Below, piece by piece: positions 7,472-13,768 of a stretch of DNA of 64,000 nt. The position numbers and the translations under genes were made by a program. Under the pieces are notes generated by a model. That model saw nothing but the letters and a program-made list of their open reading frames with translations. It made no database searches and was not told where the DNA came from. Numbering within the stretch: position 1 is the first letter of the stretch; each line of letters opens with the position of its first letter. The stretch spans positions 248,001-312,000 of the forward strand of contig NZ_JADLJL010000001.1 of the NCBI RefSeq assembly GCF_015680235.1. Direction: 5' to 3'. The stretch is from Pseudomonas guariconensis (lineage in GTDB: Bacteria; Pseudomonadota; Gammaproteobacteria; Pseudomonadales; Pseudomonadaceae).

Positions 7472-8151
7472 GTTTGTCTCCTTGCAGCACGAATGGCGGC
7501 CAATGCGGCGTTGCCAACCTGCGGGGTTCGCCTGGCGGCGACTTTGGCCGGGAGTGCCAGAGGCATTTTCTGCAGGGGCTCACCAGCCATCAGCCGGCGA
7601 ACAGCGATGGTGTAGTTGCGCTCGAACAACTTCGCACTGGCGTCTTCGGGAAGCTTGTTCAAGTTCTCGAAGCCACACTCCTTGGCGGCGTGCCACACCG
7701 CGTCGTGGCTCCACTTGCCCTGACCAGCCATGGCCGGGTGAGCGTTACGGCATGCCTCGCGGAAGGCGGCTTTCAGCGCTGGGAGGCCAAGCATTTCTGG
7801 CGAGGGTTGGCACCACTGGATGAATTCACCAGGCGGAGGGATAAATGGGGTGCCCGACTGTCTGCAGCGCATCAGCCCGAACTGCAACTGATCGGCGCTG
7901 TTGATGCCGGCCTCAAGGAATGCGGTCAACCACTGCTGTTTCGACGCGCTATAGGTCGCCTGATCGGGCCAGGCTTGTTTCCAGGCGGTGCAGATCGATC
8001 GCAGATCGCGGAACAGGTCGTTAATCACCGCGGCGGTCTTGCGGTTGAGCTCAGCCTTCACGTCCGCCGGCAGTTCGAAGCCGACTGGGATGCGTTGACC
8101 CGATTGAATTTTGGCCCACAGGCCGTGGGTGACGACAGATACCTGGTTCAT
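7468..8151 (-). CDS. Phage replication protein P-like helicase loader
   Basis: A 227-residue protein resembling the replication protein P family: FRDLRSICTAWKQAWPD, a middle LQFGLMRCRQSGTPFIPPPGEFIQWC, and AFREACRNAH. In lambdoid phages P recruits the host DnaB helicase to the origin bound by O. The gene follows the O-like gene with an ATGA overlap, exactly as in lambda. The Pro-rich FIPPPGEFIQWC block is the clearest family mark. The C-terminal 50 residues are basic and probably disordered. Confidence 0.85.
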   Translation of the reverse strand: MNQVSVVTHGLWAKIQSGQRIPVGFELPADVKAELNRKTAAVINDLFRDLRSICTAWKQAWPDQATYSASKQQWLTAFLEAGINSADQLQFGLMRCRQSGTPFIPPPGEFIQWCQPSPEMLGLPALKAAFREACRNAHPAMAGQGKWSHDAVWHAAKECGFENLNKLPEDASAKLFERNYTIAVRRLMAGEPLQKMPLALPAKVAARRTPQVGNAALAAIRAARRQT

Positions 8152-8876
8152 TGGCCGACCTCCTGGCTCATCCAGGACGTGTCTTCATCGTCAAACGTCG
8201 TCGCACCGCCACCGCTTCGCAGCGGGACGACCTTGGCCGCCTTCGTGAAATCGCGCTTGATCCAGCCGACCAAGGCTGCAATCCACTGGCTTTCTGTCTG
8301 CGCTACACCCTTGGCATCGTGATGAACGACAAACCCGCCGATGGCCTCGCTCGAGAACTCTGCGATAGGAACACCTGAGCGCTTGGCATAGGCCTCCAGC
8401 TGCGATTGATCTGGAACCCATTCGAGGTGCATCGCGAATGGCTCACGCGGTGAGTGTGTATTACTTCCCTTCCCTTCCATTCCGGGGGTGATCCCTCGAC
8501 CACCGCTAGACGAGCCTTCGCCATCATCTAGACGATCACTCGACGAGGGCTCGACGAAACTGGGGTGCTTGAATGTTGGCCTGTCGATCTTCTGATGGTG
8601 CCAGCCGTTGACGTGAAGGTACTGCTTCGACGAGGCCTCATAGAGGCTGACCAGGAGGTTCGACACCAGCTCACCGATCAACTCCTCGACTGCCGACGCA
8701 GTGATGTCATCACCGGGGAAAACGAGAGCCTTTATGGTCTTCGGCGACATCGGGTGGTTGCCGGCGTCGTCGCAGAAGTTCCAGAGGCCGATGAAGAGGA
8801 GTCGAGCCATCGCCGAGCATTCCATGACTTGCTCGCTGGTCCAAAACTCCGGCTTGATGGTGCGGATACGAGCCAT
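8148..8876 (-). CDS. Phage replication initiator O-like protein (DnaT-like)
   Basis: A 242-residue protein. The N-terminal half begins MARIRTIKPEFWTSEQVMEC, with LLFIGLWNFCDDAGNHP and FPGDDITASAVEELIGEL, a winged-helix replication-initiator layout. A Ser/Gly-rich linker (about residues 125-155) follows. The C-terminal part, EWVPDQSQLEAYAKRSGV to WIAALVGWIKRD, resembles the DnaT single-strand-binding domain. It likely opens the phage origin, and the low-complexity linker DNA (8500-8540) is where lambdoid origins usually lie. The ATG at 8876 matches the family start; the open frame to 9020 is not needed. Confidence 0.82.
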   Translation of the reverse strand: MARIRTIKPEFWTSEQVMECSAMARLLFIGLWNFCDDAGNHPMSPKTIKALVFPGDDITASAVEELIGELVSNLLVSLYEASSKQYLHVNGWHHQKIDRPTFKHPSFVEPSSSDRLDDGEGSSSGGRGITPGMEGKGSNTHSPREPFAMHLEWVPDQSQLEAYAKRSGVPIAEFSSEAIGGFVVHHDAKGVAQTESQWIAALVGWIKRDFTKAAKVVPLRSGGGATTFDDEDTSWMSQEVGQ

Positions 8877-8954
8877 TACAGACGCCCTCCATGACTGAAA
8901 GCCTGACGCGTCAGATTCGGCGAGGGCCTGGAAACTGACGTGGAATGCGCGGTA

Positions 8955-8983
8955 TTGCCTGCATCGACTGTGCGGTGCATAAT
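8955..8983 (+). promoter_or_regulatory. Sigma-70 promoter for an OOP-like RNA
   Basis: TTGCCT (8955-8960) and CATAAT (8978-8983) are separated by exactly 17 bases on the plus strand, opposite to the surrounding early transcript. A predicted start near 8990 lies about 40 bases before a terminator. Confidence 0.55.
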
Positions 8984-8989
8984 CGACCT

Positions 8990-9031
8990 CGATGTGTTGT
9001 TGAAGAAGCCGGGCTGCCACCCGGTTTTTTT
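8990..9031 (+). ncRNA. Predicted OOP-like antisense RNA
   Basis: A transcript of about 42 bases would run from the promoter at 8955-8983 to a terminator hairpin CCGGG/CCCGG (9009-9024) followed by seven T. It is antisense to the leader between cro and the O-like gene. Lambda encodes its OOP RNA in the same relative place and orientation, where it promotes decay of cII-O mRNA. The boundaries are predictions from the promoter and terminator only. Confidence 0.45.
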
Positions 9032-9118
9032 ATGCCTGCGATTCAGGTACTGGATGGATCAGCAGGTGTTTTGGTCATCTACTGGCGCAAGGCCAAGCAG
9101 GTGAAAATGTCTTCAATG

Positions 9119-9295
9119 TCATGCAGCTGCGTCCGCCTTCCCGGCTTTAAGCGCACCCTCCGTGATCCGCTCAATCTGGTACTGGCGCAACTCAGGCACG
9201 TCCGCCCACTGCCGGACTGCCTCATAGGTCACTCCCAGCGCCTTAGCGAGCGCCGTTATCGACCCGAAATGTTTGATTGCCTGGCTTTTGGTCAT
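9119..9295 (-). CDS. cro: Cro-like repressor
   Basis: A 58-residue protein starting MTKSQAIKHFGSITALAKAL, with a helix-turn-helix at about residues 12-32 (ITALAKALGVTYEAVRQW). It is the first gene leftward from the cI-cro operator region and is preceded by a strong ribosome site (AAAGGAGG, six bases before the ATG). Size, position and the AVRQW recognition helix match Cro proteins of Pseudomonas lambdoid phages. The predicted promoter start near 9314 gives a leader of about 19 bases. It should shut off repressor synthesis and favour lytic growth. Confidence 0.85.
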   Translation of the reverse strand: MTKSQAIKHFGSITALAKALGVTYEAVRQWADVPELRQYQIERITEGALKAGKADAAA

Positions 9296-9320
9296 GGCGA
9301 CCTCCTTTGCTCGTCTTGAT

Positions 9321-9349
9321 ATTCAAGCATGCTTGCATATTCAAAACAA
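9321..9349 (-). promoter_or_regulatory. Candidate PR promoter (drives cro)
   Basis: On the minus strand TTGTTT (9344-9349) and TTGAAT (9321-9326) are 17 bases apart, with one CAAGCATGCTTG operator covering the spacer. The start would fall near 9314, just ahead of the cro ribosome site. The same geometry recurs at the second operator cluster, which supports the call. Confidence 0.55.
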
Positions 9350-9371
9350 GCATGCTTGCCAAGCAACCTTG
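9324..9371. promoter_or_regulatory. OR-like operator cluster (three sites)
   Basis: Three sites of form CAAG-N4-CTTG lie in the cI-cro gap: CAAGCATGCTTG at 9324-9335, the identical CAAGCATGCTTG at 9347-9358, and CAAGCAACCTTG at 9360-9371. Centres are 23 and 13 bases apart. Two overlap the cro promoter and the third overlaps the repressor promoter. This is the layout of lambda OR1-OR3, so these are the likely binding sites of CI and Cro. Confidence 0.8.
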
Positions 9372-9384
9372 TAGATTGCGCACA
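9372..9384 (+). promoter_or_regulatory. Candidate PRM promoter giving a leaderless cI message
   Basis: TAGATT at 9372-9377 is a fair -10 box with no good -35, as expected for a repressor-activated promoter. A start seven bases on falls on 9384, the A of the cI ATG, and no ribosome site precedes that ATG. Confidence 0.45.
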
Positions 9385-10241
9385 TGAAAACCACAGATCG
9401 AATCACCAAGCTCGTATTGGCCCGTCGTCCCGAATTGGGCGTGCGCAACGTCAAGCGGGACATCGCGAATACCTGCGGAATCAGCTATGAAGCTGTACGC
9501 CAGTGGTTCGCGGGCGACACCGAGAACATCAAAAACGAGAATCTCGTAGCCCTTGCGGACGGCTATGACACGACTGTGGATTGGTTGCTCGCGGGCAAAG
9601 GGGAGCCGCCAAGACGCAAAGATGCGCCGGCGCCTAAAGCGGAAGAAAAACAATCGCGATCAGCGGCTGATCTTGTTCAGCAGATGCTTGCCAAGCACGG
9701 TAAAAGCCTGACCGAGGAAGCTCGACAGAAAATCGCTAGCGCGGTTGAAGAGACAGCCGCGGCGGTGTCGATGAACAACGTCATCACTGTAGATTTCTCA
9801 CGCCCCGGGTTGGTCGGCGATGAGGTATGCATCGCTCACTATGATGTGCGCGGGGCCATGGGCGGCGGACAGGTTGCCCCCGACTACCCTGAAATGCTCC
9901 AGGACGTCCGCGTCAGCCCGAAGCACCTGCGCGAGCTGGGCGTGGAGTTCACCGAGCACTACCACCTCAAGCTGGTCACCGGATGGGGCCAGTCGATGGC
10001 GCCCACTATCAAGAACCGTGACCCGTTGATCGTCGACGTAAGTATCCGTGAATTCGCCGGTGACGGAATCTACCTCTTCTCCTGGGGCGATCATCTGTAC
10101 ATTAAACGGCTCCAAATCGCGGATGAAGACCACTTCGAGATGATTTCGGACAACCCCAAGCACAAGGATCGGATGATCCGGCGGGAAGAGACCTACATCC
10201 AGGCCCGCGTGCTGCTGGTCTGGAATGCGCATCTCGTCTGA
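9384..10241 (+). CDS. cI: CI-like prophage repressor (S24/LexA-type)
   Basis: A 285-residue repressor. The N-terminal helix-turn-helix spans about residues 24-42 (KRDIANTCGISYEAVRQW), with a linker rich in Ala, Lys and Glu around 75-95. The C-terminal peptidase/dimerisation domain carries Ser204 in TGWGQSMAPTIKNRD and Lys241 in GDHLYIKRLQ, the Ser-Lys dyad of S24 proteins. RecA-stimulated self-cleavage is therefore likely, giving SOS induction. The probable hinge is DVRGAMGGG (residues 154-162), which lacks a classical Ala-Gly pair in that exact form. It represses the promoters at 9.3 and 11.3 kb. Confidence 0.92.
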   Translation: MKTTDRITKLVLARRPELGVRNVKRDIANTCGISYEAVRQWFAGDTENIKNENLVALADGYDTTVDWLLAGKGEPPRRKDAPAPKAEEKQSRSAADLVQQMLAKHGKSLTEEARQKIASAVEETAAAVSMNNVITVDFSRPGLVGDEVCIAHYDVRGAMGGGQVAPDYPEMLQDVRVSPKHLRELGVEFTEHYHLKLVTGWGQSMAPTIKNRDPLIVDVSIREFAGDGIYLFSWGDHLYIKRLQIADEDHFEMISDNPKHKDRMIRREETYIQARVLLVWNAHLV

Positions 10242-10266
10242 TGCAAACCAATTACGTGGGGCAGCA

Positions 10267-10533
10267 ATGGCATCTGATGAAAAAGAATTAGGCACTAAGG
10301 TTATAACTGCTAAAGACCTGGTCGCCGCTATCAGCCCGTATCACACCGCAATGGCTCGGCTAGGCTCAAGCTTGATCAGCGTTACTGCCGCTCTACGCGA
10401 AAGTGAAGATCCGTCGGTAAAAAAGCATGCTGATGAAGCTTGGACACGCCTCGATCAGTTCATCACGCAAATGGAGCTAGCGGCAGCCACCCTGGATAGA
10501 TTAATGAAGCATGAGGGCGGCGATCGTGAGTGA
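10267..10533 (+). CDS. Hypothetical protein cotranscribed with cI
   Basis: An 88-residue soluble helical protein (MASDEKELGTKVITAKDLVA) with HTAMARLGSSLISVTAALRE and LDQFITQMELAAATLDRLM. The ATG at 10267 follows a GGGGCA ribosome site; a longer frame overlapping cI is possible. It lies downstream of the repressor in the same direction and its end overlaps the following membrane-protein gene. It would be expressed in the lysogen, so immunity or exclusion functions are plausible, but nothing in the sequence proves one. Confidence 0.6.
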   Translation: MASDEKELGTKVITAKDLVAAISPYHTAMARLGSSLISVTAALRESEDPSVKKHADEAWTRLDQFITQMELAAATLDRLMKHEGGDRE

Positions 10534-10822
10534 ACTCCAGGATAATGTGCGATATCTTAAAAAGGAGTTTGAGGCCCAGCCCGCCCCAAATCACGTTAAG
10601 CTGCGGGATGGCGGTGGAGGAGGAGGATCTGATTTGGAAGCTCGGATTGCCAAGCTCGAAACCCATGTTGAATACATACGACGCGATCTAGATGTGATCG
10701 TTGATGATTTGCGCGAGCATAGGAAAGAGACGAGGTCCGATTTTCGTATTTTATTTGGAGCTCTCATTACAGCTACGCTTGGACTGGCCGCACTGATGGC
10801 CAAGGGGTTCGGCTGGCTTTAA
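10511..10822 (+). CDS. Coiled-coil protein with C-terminal membrane anchor, lysogenic
   Basis: A 103-residue protein (or 98 from a GTG at 10526). A Gly-rich linker (six glycines, residues 34-39) is followed by a coiled coil, IAKLETHVEYIRRDLDVIVD to REHRKETRSDF. One membrane span follows, FGALITATLGLAALMAKGFG (about 82-101). The layout resembles XhlA/haemolysin-like phage membrane proteins. Being third after cI and before a terminator, it should be made in the lysogen. A superinfection-exclusion role is possible but only inferred from position and topology. Confidence 0.7.
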   Translation: MRAAIVSELQDNVRYLKKEFEAQPAPNHVKLRDGGGGGGSDLEARIAKLETHVEYIRRDLDVIVDDLREHRKETRSDFRILFGALITATLGLAALMAKGFGWL

Positions 10823-10876
10823 CACCCCCCACCCTTTCAATTCTGCCAACCCGAAAGATCAGAAAGAATCCTCAGA

Positions 10877-10904
10877 GCCCGCCATCCAGCGGGCTTTTTT
10901 GTTT
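10877..10904 (+). terminator. Terminator of the cI operon
   Basis: A perfect six-base stem GCCCGC/GCGGGC with a CATCCA loop (10877-10894) is followed by TTTTTTGTTT. It ends the cI transcript before the convergent gene at 10908-11228. Confidence 0.85.
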
Positions 10905-10907
10905 CCC

Positions 10908-11228
10908 TCAGAAAGGCGGATCCTCGTCGCTAACCTCGGCTTCCTCGTCACCACCCTCCCGCTCAATCACCTGATCGCCATCGTCCGGCTTCTCCCATTG
11001 TAGGATCACCGAGCCGTCATCGCAGAAGGTCATGTCCAGGCCGTCTGTTTCGGATAGCAGCTCCATGATCGCATCCCAATCCTGATCGCTGTCCGTGTCC
11101 AGACGGTGGATCAGCACCCTCCTCCCCAGCTGCGCTAGCGGGGAATTAATCATTGCCGAAACCCTCAAGCCCAGCCGCTCTAAGCTCGTCAATTCCGCGA
11201 TCCGCACTGCTTTTTCCTGCGCCGACAT
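10908..11228 (-). CDS. DUF1654 domain protein
   Basis: A 106-residue acidic protein starting MSAQEKAVRIAELTSLERLG. The block SLERLGLRVSAMINSPLAQL and the following DWDAIMELLSETDG and DDGSVILQWEKP match DUF1654, a family almost confined to Pseudomonas and its phages, with no known function. ATG 11228 has an AGGAG site seven bases upstream; a TTG at 11234 is less likely. It is read leftward away from the second operator cluster, where a minus-strand promoter (TTGTTT-17-TTGTAT) overlaps an operator, so the repressor probably controls it. Confidence 0.8.
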   Translation of the reverse strand: MSAQEKAVRIAELTSLERLGLRVSAMINSPLAQLGRRVLIHRLDTDSDQDWDAIMELLSETDGLDMTFCDDGSVILQWEKPDDGDQVIEREGGDEEAEVSDEDPPF

Positions 11229-11273
11229 CCGCAATCTCCTACTAACTGGATATCCATACAGTACGAAAAATTA

Positions 11274-11302
11274 ATACAAGCGTGCTTGCATTTAAAAAAC
11301 AA
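11274..11302 (-). promoter_or_regulatory. Candidate leftward promoter for the DUF1654 gene
   Basis: On the minus strand TTGTTT (11297-11302) and TTGTAT (11274-11279) lie 17 bases apart with the operator 11277-11288 overlapping the -10 and spacer. The geometry copies the candidate PR promoter. Confidence 0.4.
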
Positions 11303-11331
11303 GCATGCTTTTATTGTTGCAAGTTCGCTTG
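11277..11331. promoter_or_regulatory. OL-like operator cluster (three sites)
   Basis: Three more CAAG-N4-CTTG-type sites: CAAGCGTGCTTG (11277-11288), CAAGCATGCTTT (11300-11311, last base off) and CAAGTTCGCTTG (11320-11331). Centres are 23 and 20 bases apart. They share the core of the cI-cro sites and lie about 2 kb away on the far side of cI, just as OL and OR flank cI in lambda. CI bound here should silence the rightward early operon and possibly the DUF1654 gene. Confidence 0.75.
11286..11314 (+). promoter_or_regulatory. Candidate PL promoter of the early-left operon
   Basis: TTGCAT (11286-11291) and TTTTAT (11309-11314) are 17 bases apart with the middle operator in the spacer. It reads toward the LuxR-like gene, the retroelement and the integrase. 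The boxes are weak individually; the support is the position and the shared geometry with PR. Confidence 0.4.
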
Positions 11332-11613
11332 CATATGCATCGGGCCAGGCAGCCCAGGCAGCCACCGCTCTTTAAATAACTCGACACCCGTCACCCTCAG
11401 CGGCACATGAGGGCAGCAGCTGCCTCACGCAGTGAGCTGGGTTCAGGTAACCAAGTGGCGCGCATGCCAATGCGGGGAAGCGCGTAGCCCAGAGAGCGAT
11501 GGGCGCCTGGATCACTTCGATTTCACTGGCTGGCCTTGGCGACAGGGCCAGACGGGAAGTCAACGAGCTGTAAACCGAAAGCTTACAACTGGCCTGATAG
11601 CCCTGGAGTCATC

Positions 11614-11997
11614 ATGGAAACGATCACCTGCGGCACATGGACCGGCCGACTTGGCCAGGGCCTAGCGCCTCGCGAACTGGAAGCCTTACTCGGCGTCGCC
11701 CAGGGCTTTACCGCCAAAGAGATTGCCCGCCAGATGCAGATCACTCCGGGCACCGTGAAGAATCGCATCGAGAACGCGATGTTCAAGCTCGGCGCGGCGC
11801 GGAGGGCTGCAGCGGTAGCCGAAGCCATGCGGCGCCAGATCATCAGCCCCCTGTGCATTGCCCTCGCCGGCCTCATCGCCATGCACGCAGCCATCAATGA
11901 CAGCGACCCGATGCGCCGCGACCGGCGCGCCCCGGAACGCCGCGTCGCTCAAGTTCGAATCGTTCGCAAGGCCGAGGCCTTCGAGCTCCACGCCTGA
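11614..11997 (+). CDS. LuxR-type helix-turn-helix protein at the head of the early-left operon
   Basis: A 127-residue protein with a GerE/LuxR DNA-binding domain: LAPRELEALLGVAQGFTAKE, then EIARQMQITPGTVKNRIENA (residues about 15-75). There is no receiver or autoinducer domain, so it is a single-domain regulator. A hydrophobic stretch (ISPLCIALAGLIAMHAAI, about 77-94) and a basic tail follow. The start at 11614 is supported by the family alignment; an upstream open frame to 11536 is not. As the first gene after PL it may regulate later genes of the operon, which is inference. Confidence 0.8.
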   Translation: METITCGTWTGRLGQGLAPRELEALLGVAQGFTAKEIARQMQITPGTVKNRIENAMFKLGAARRAAAVAEAMRRQIISPLCIALAGLIAMHAAINDSDPMRRDRRAPERRVAQVRIVRKAEAFELHA

Positions 11998-12016
11998 TCA
12001 CATCGAGGACCATTCC

Positions 12017-12286
12017 ATGCAGACAGCAATGCACCCTGCTTTCCAGCAGAAGCTTGCCGTGCTCGCAGCCCTGCTCGAGCGTAGCAAGTCAGCCAGAACC
12101 GAGGACCAGGCCAAGCTCGATCAGCCTGCGCCGCGCTTCCAGGCGTCCAACACGGGCGGCAATTGGGATGTGGTGGAGATCGCCACTGGCGCTGTCCATG
12201 GCTTCGCCTTCAGCTACCGGACCGCAATGCGCTTCGTGGATGCGATGGAGGCAGGTGCGGCGAGCAAGCAAGGCGGCATGCAATGA
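12017..12286 (+). CDS. Hypothetical phage protein
   Basis: An 89-residue protein (MQTAMHPAFQQKLAVLAALL) with a helical N-terminus and a C-terminal block NWDVVEIATGAVHGFAFSYR that looks like a small beta-rich domain. It has an ATCGAGGA-type ribosome site and its stop overlaps the next start (ATGA at 12283). No family recognised. Confidence 0.6.
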   Translation: MQTAMHPAFQQKLAVLAALLERSKSARTEDQAKLDQPAPRFQASNTGGNWDVVEIATGAVHGFAFSYRTAMRFVDAMEAGAASKQGGMQ

Positions 12287-12828
12287 ACGGGGGCGCGATC
12301 ACCGACCAGCGCTCCGCAGTACTGGCCCAGCTCAATGCAAGTATTGACAACTTCTTCCTCAACGGGGGATCGGTGCAGTCCCTTCCTGCGAGTGAGTACG
12401 TACCCCGACGCCCTCACCGCGATCTGGAGCCTGCTCGATTGGTAAAGGCGCCTTTGAGCAAGCGCGCAGAAAAGCGAAAGCAGAGGCTCGAAGAAATCCG
12501 AGCCCTTGCTAAGCGGATGACCTACGCAGAGACAATGGCACACACCGGCCTTTCCCAATCGTGCCTGGTTCGGGCGGCATCGGAAGGGAAATTCAAGTTT
12601 CAGCCTGACCCGAGGCGGGGCAAGGGCAAGTTGGGCAAGAAGCTCAGCGATCCGGTAGCGGATAGAGAGAAGGCTGACCAGATCATCGCCTACCGAAACC
12701 TATGCCTGAGCCGCTATCGAGTGGTGCGGCTGATGAAGATATCCGACAAGCAGCTAAAGCGGCTGCTGCGCGAGTTCGATATCGACTTCCCAACCACAGC
12801 CGAAAAGCGGGCACTCCGCACAGCATGA
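12283..12828 (+). CDS. Basic phage protein, probable DNA-binding
   Basis: A 181-residue, strongly basic protein (MNGGAITDQRSAVLAQLNAS). A helix-turn-helix-like segment lies at about residues 82-105 (AKRMTYAETMAHTGLSQSCL). A second, RYRVVRLMKISDKQLKRLL, is near 146-164. The ATG overlaps the previous stop and its own stop overlaps the next ATG, so it is fully coupled. The two putative HTH units suggest a regulator or replication accessory factor, but I do not recognise the family. Confidence 0.6.
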   Translation: MNGGAITDQRSAVLAQLNASIDNFFLNGGSVQSLPASEYVPRRPHRDLEPARLVKAPLSKRAEKRKQRLEEIRALAKRMTYAETMAHTGLSQSCLVRAASEGKFKFQPDPRRGKGKLGKKLSDPVADREKADQIIAYRNLCLSRYRVVRLMKISDKQLKRLLREFDIDFPTTAEKRALRTA

Positions 12829-13109
12829 AGCGCATCACCGACCGCGTCCGGCACGGTCGGCGCCAGCAACACATCAATCTGCCGCCCAGCGGCTTTCGGA
12901 AGATCGAGGAGTCTTGCCGCATGAGAATCGACCTCCCAGGTCAGATCGATCTGCCGATTCAGATTTCCCACGAATCGCCAGCGGCGCCGACGGGAAGCAA
13001 GGAAGAGCTGGCTGAGCGTATAGCCAAAGCGCTGATCAAATACGAAGCGCGGCCATCTTCTGCCCTATGGATCGAAATACAGGCCTGCGCCAAGGCAATC
13101 CTGAAGTAG
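12825..13109 (+). CDS. Hypothetical phage protein
   Basis: A 94-residue protein from the ATG at 12825, coupled to the previous gene by ATGA. The second half, MRIDLPGQIDLPIQISHESP and KEELAERIAKALIKYEARPS, is the better-formed part, and translation could instead begin at the internal ATG near 12921. It ends about 65 bases before the first retroelement target gene. Function unknown. Confidence 0.5.
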   Translation: MKRITDRVRHGRRQQHINLPPSGFRKIEESCRMRIDLPGQIDLPIQISHESPAAPTGSKEELAERIAKALIKYEARPSSALWIEIQACAKAILK

Positions 13110-13176
13110 CACCCCCCCTGAGTTTTCACATCCCCGCCACCAGCCATGGAGGGCGGCCTACACCCTGGAGAAAGTC

Positions 13177-13653
13177 ATGACCCAATCTGTACTGCAATCC
13201 ATCGCCGCAGTTGATCTTCCGGAACGCGGTCAACCGCTGGCTGGCGGCACCTTCGTCGCCCGATACTGGCTCAACGGCCAGGAGCGCGCCCTGGTGCTGC
13301 TCGATGACGAGTTTGAAGGCGCCTGGGGCGAGTATGGCGTCGAGATTCCCGGCGCCGACAGCTACAGCGACGGCGAAGCGAACACCCGAGCAATGGCCGA
13401 GGCCGGCAGCGGGATCGCCATCAAGGCGCTTGAGCTTGGAGCGTTTATCCCGTCCTGCCTGGAAGGTCAGCTGGTTATGGCGGCCAAGGCTGAAGGCCTG
13501 GCGACCCTGCGCGAGGATCGCTTTCATTGGTTGAGTTCGCAGTTCTCCGCCAACCTCGCCTACGGCATGGACTTTGAGGTTGGCTGGCTCAGCTTCAGCG
13601 GCAAGGACCACGAGCGTCTTGTCCGCCCCGTCCGCAGCCTTCCTATCCAGTAA
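13177..13653 (+). CDS. DGR target protein 1 (C-type-lectin-like, variable C-terminus)
   Basis: A 158-residue protein whose last 38 residues are encoded by variable repeat VR1 and the following bases. The body contains GEYGVEIPGADSYSDGEANT. The C-terminus, HWLSSQFSANLAYGMDF to ERLVRPVRS, has the W-S-S and VRPVR landmarks of DUF1566/C-type-lectin folds used as DGR targets. Template-directed variable residues are 127, 130, 135, 139-142, 144 and 145, all clustered as in a binding face. The ribosome site is CTGGAG seven bases before the ATG. There is no signal peptide. The ligand is unknown. Confidence 0.9.
   Translation: MTQSVLQSIAAVDLPERGQPLAGGTFVARYWLNGQERALVLLDDEFEGAWGEYGVEIPGADSYSDGEANTRAMAEAGSGIAIKALELGAFIPSCLEGQLVMAAKAEGLATLREDRFHWLSSQFSANLAYGMDFEVGWLSFSGKDHERLVRPVRSLPIQ
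13537..13637 (+). repeat. DGR variable repeat VR1
   Basis: This 101-base block aligns without gaps to the template repeat 14908-15008. There are 13 mismatches and every one is at a template adenine: A to G seven times, A to T four times and A to C twice. The last 26 bases, beginning GAGCGTCTTGTCC and ending CCGCAG, are identical and should contain the initiation-of-mutagenic-homing site. Confidence 0.95.
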
Positions 13654-13768
13654 TTCACCCATTCATTCCTTTCTCAGCAGGCGATTCCGGGTTCGTCAGG
13701 ATGGCGATCAGACCAGAAGCACGCCGGGAAGCGCCGGCCGCCTGCCCCTTTCCATCAGGAGTCGCACC

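Larger units (their letters stand above)
8877..9118. other. cro-O spacer without a protein gene
   Basis: This 242-base spacer lies between cro and the O-like gene. No cII-like gene can be read on the minus strand; the longest ATG frame there ends after 15 codons. The plus strand carries a promoter and terminator pair that would make a short RNA (listed separately). So the phage seems to lack a cII of the usual size at the usual place. Confidence 0.5.
11229..11613. other. Early-left control region, no clear protein gene
   Basis: This 385-base gap holds the second operator cluster, divergent promoters and the leader of the early-left operon. The leader has a short inverted repeat GGCAGC/GCTGCC near 11413-11425 and two tiny frames of 24-25 codons (from 11407 and 11499) without ribosome sites. 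I do not list these frames as genes. An antitermination (nut-like) element could lie here but cannot be identified by eye. Confidence 0.5.

Noticed and set aside
8877..9118. A cII-like gene between cro and the O-like gene
   Set aside because: No minus-strand frame of adequate length exists; the longest ATG frame stops after 15 codons.
11407..11573. Two tiny frames of 25 and 24 codons in the early-left leader
   Set aside because: No ribosome sites, no coupling to neighbours and no recognisable features, so treated as leader RNA.
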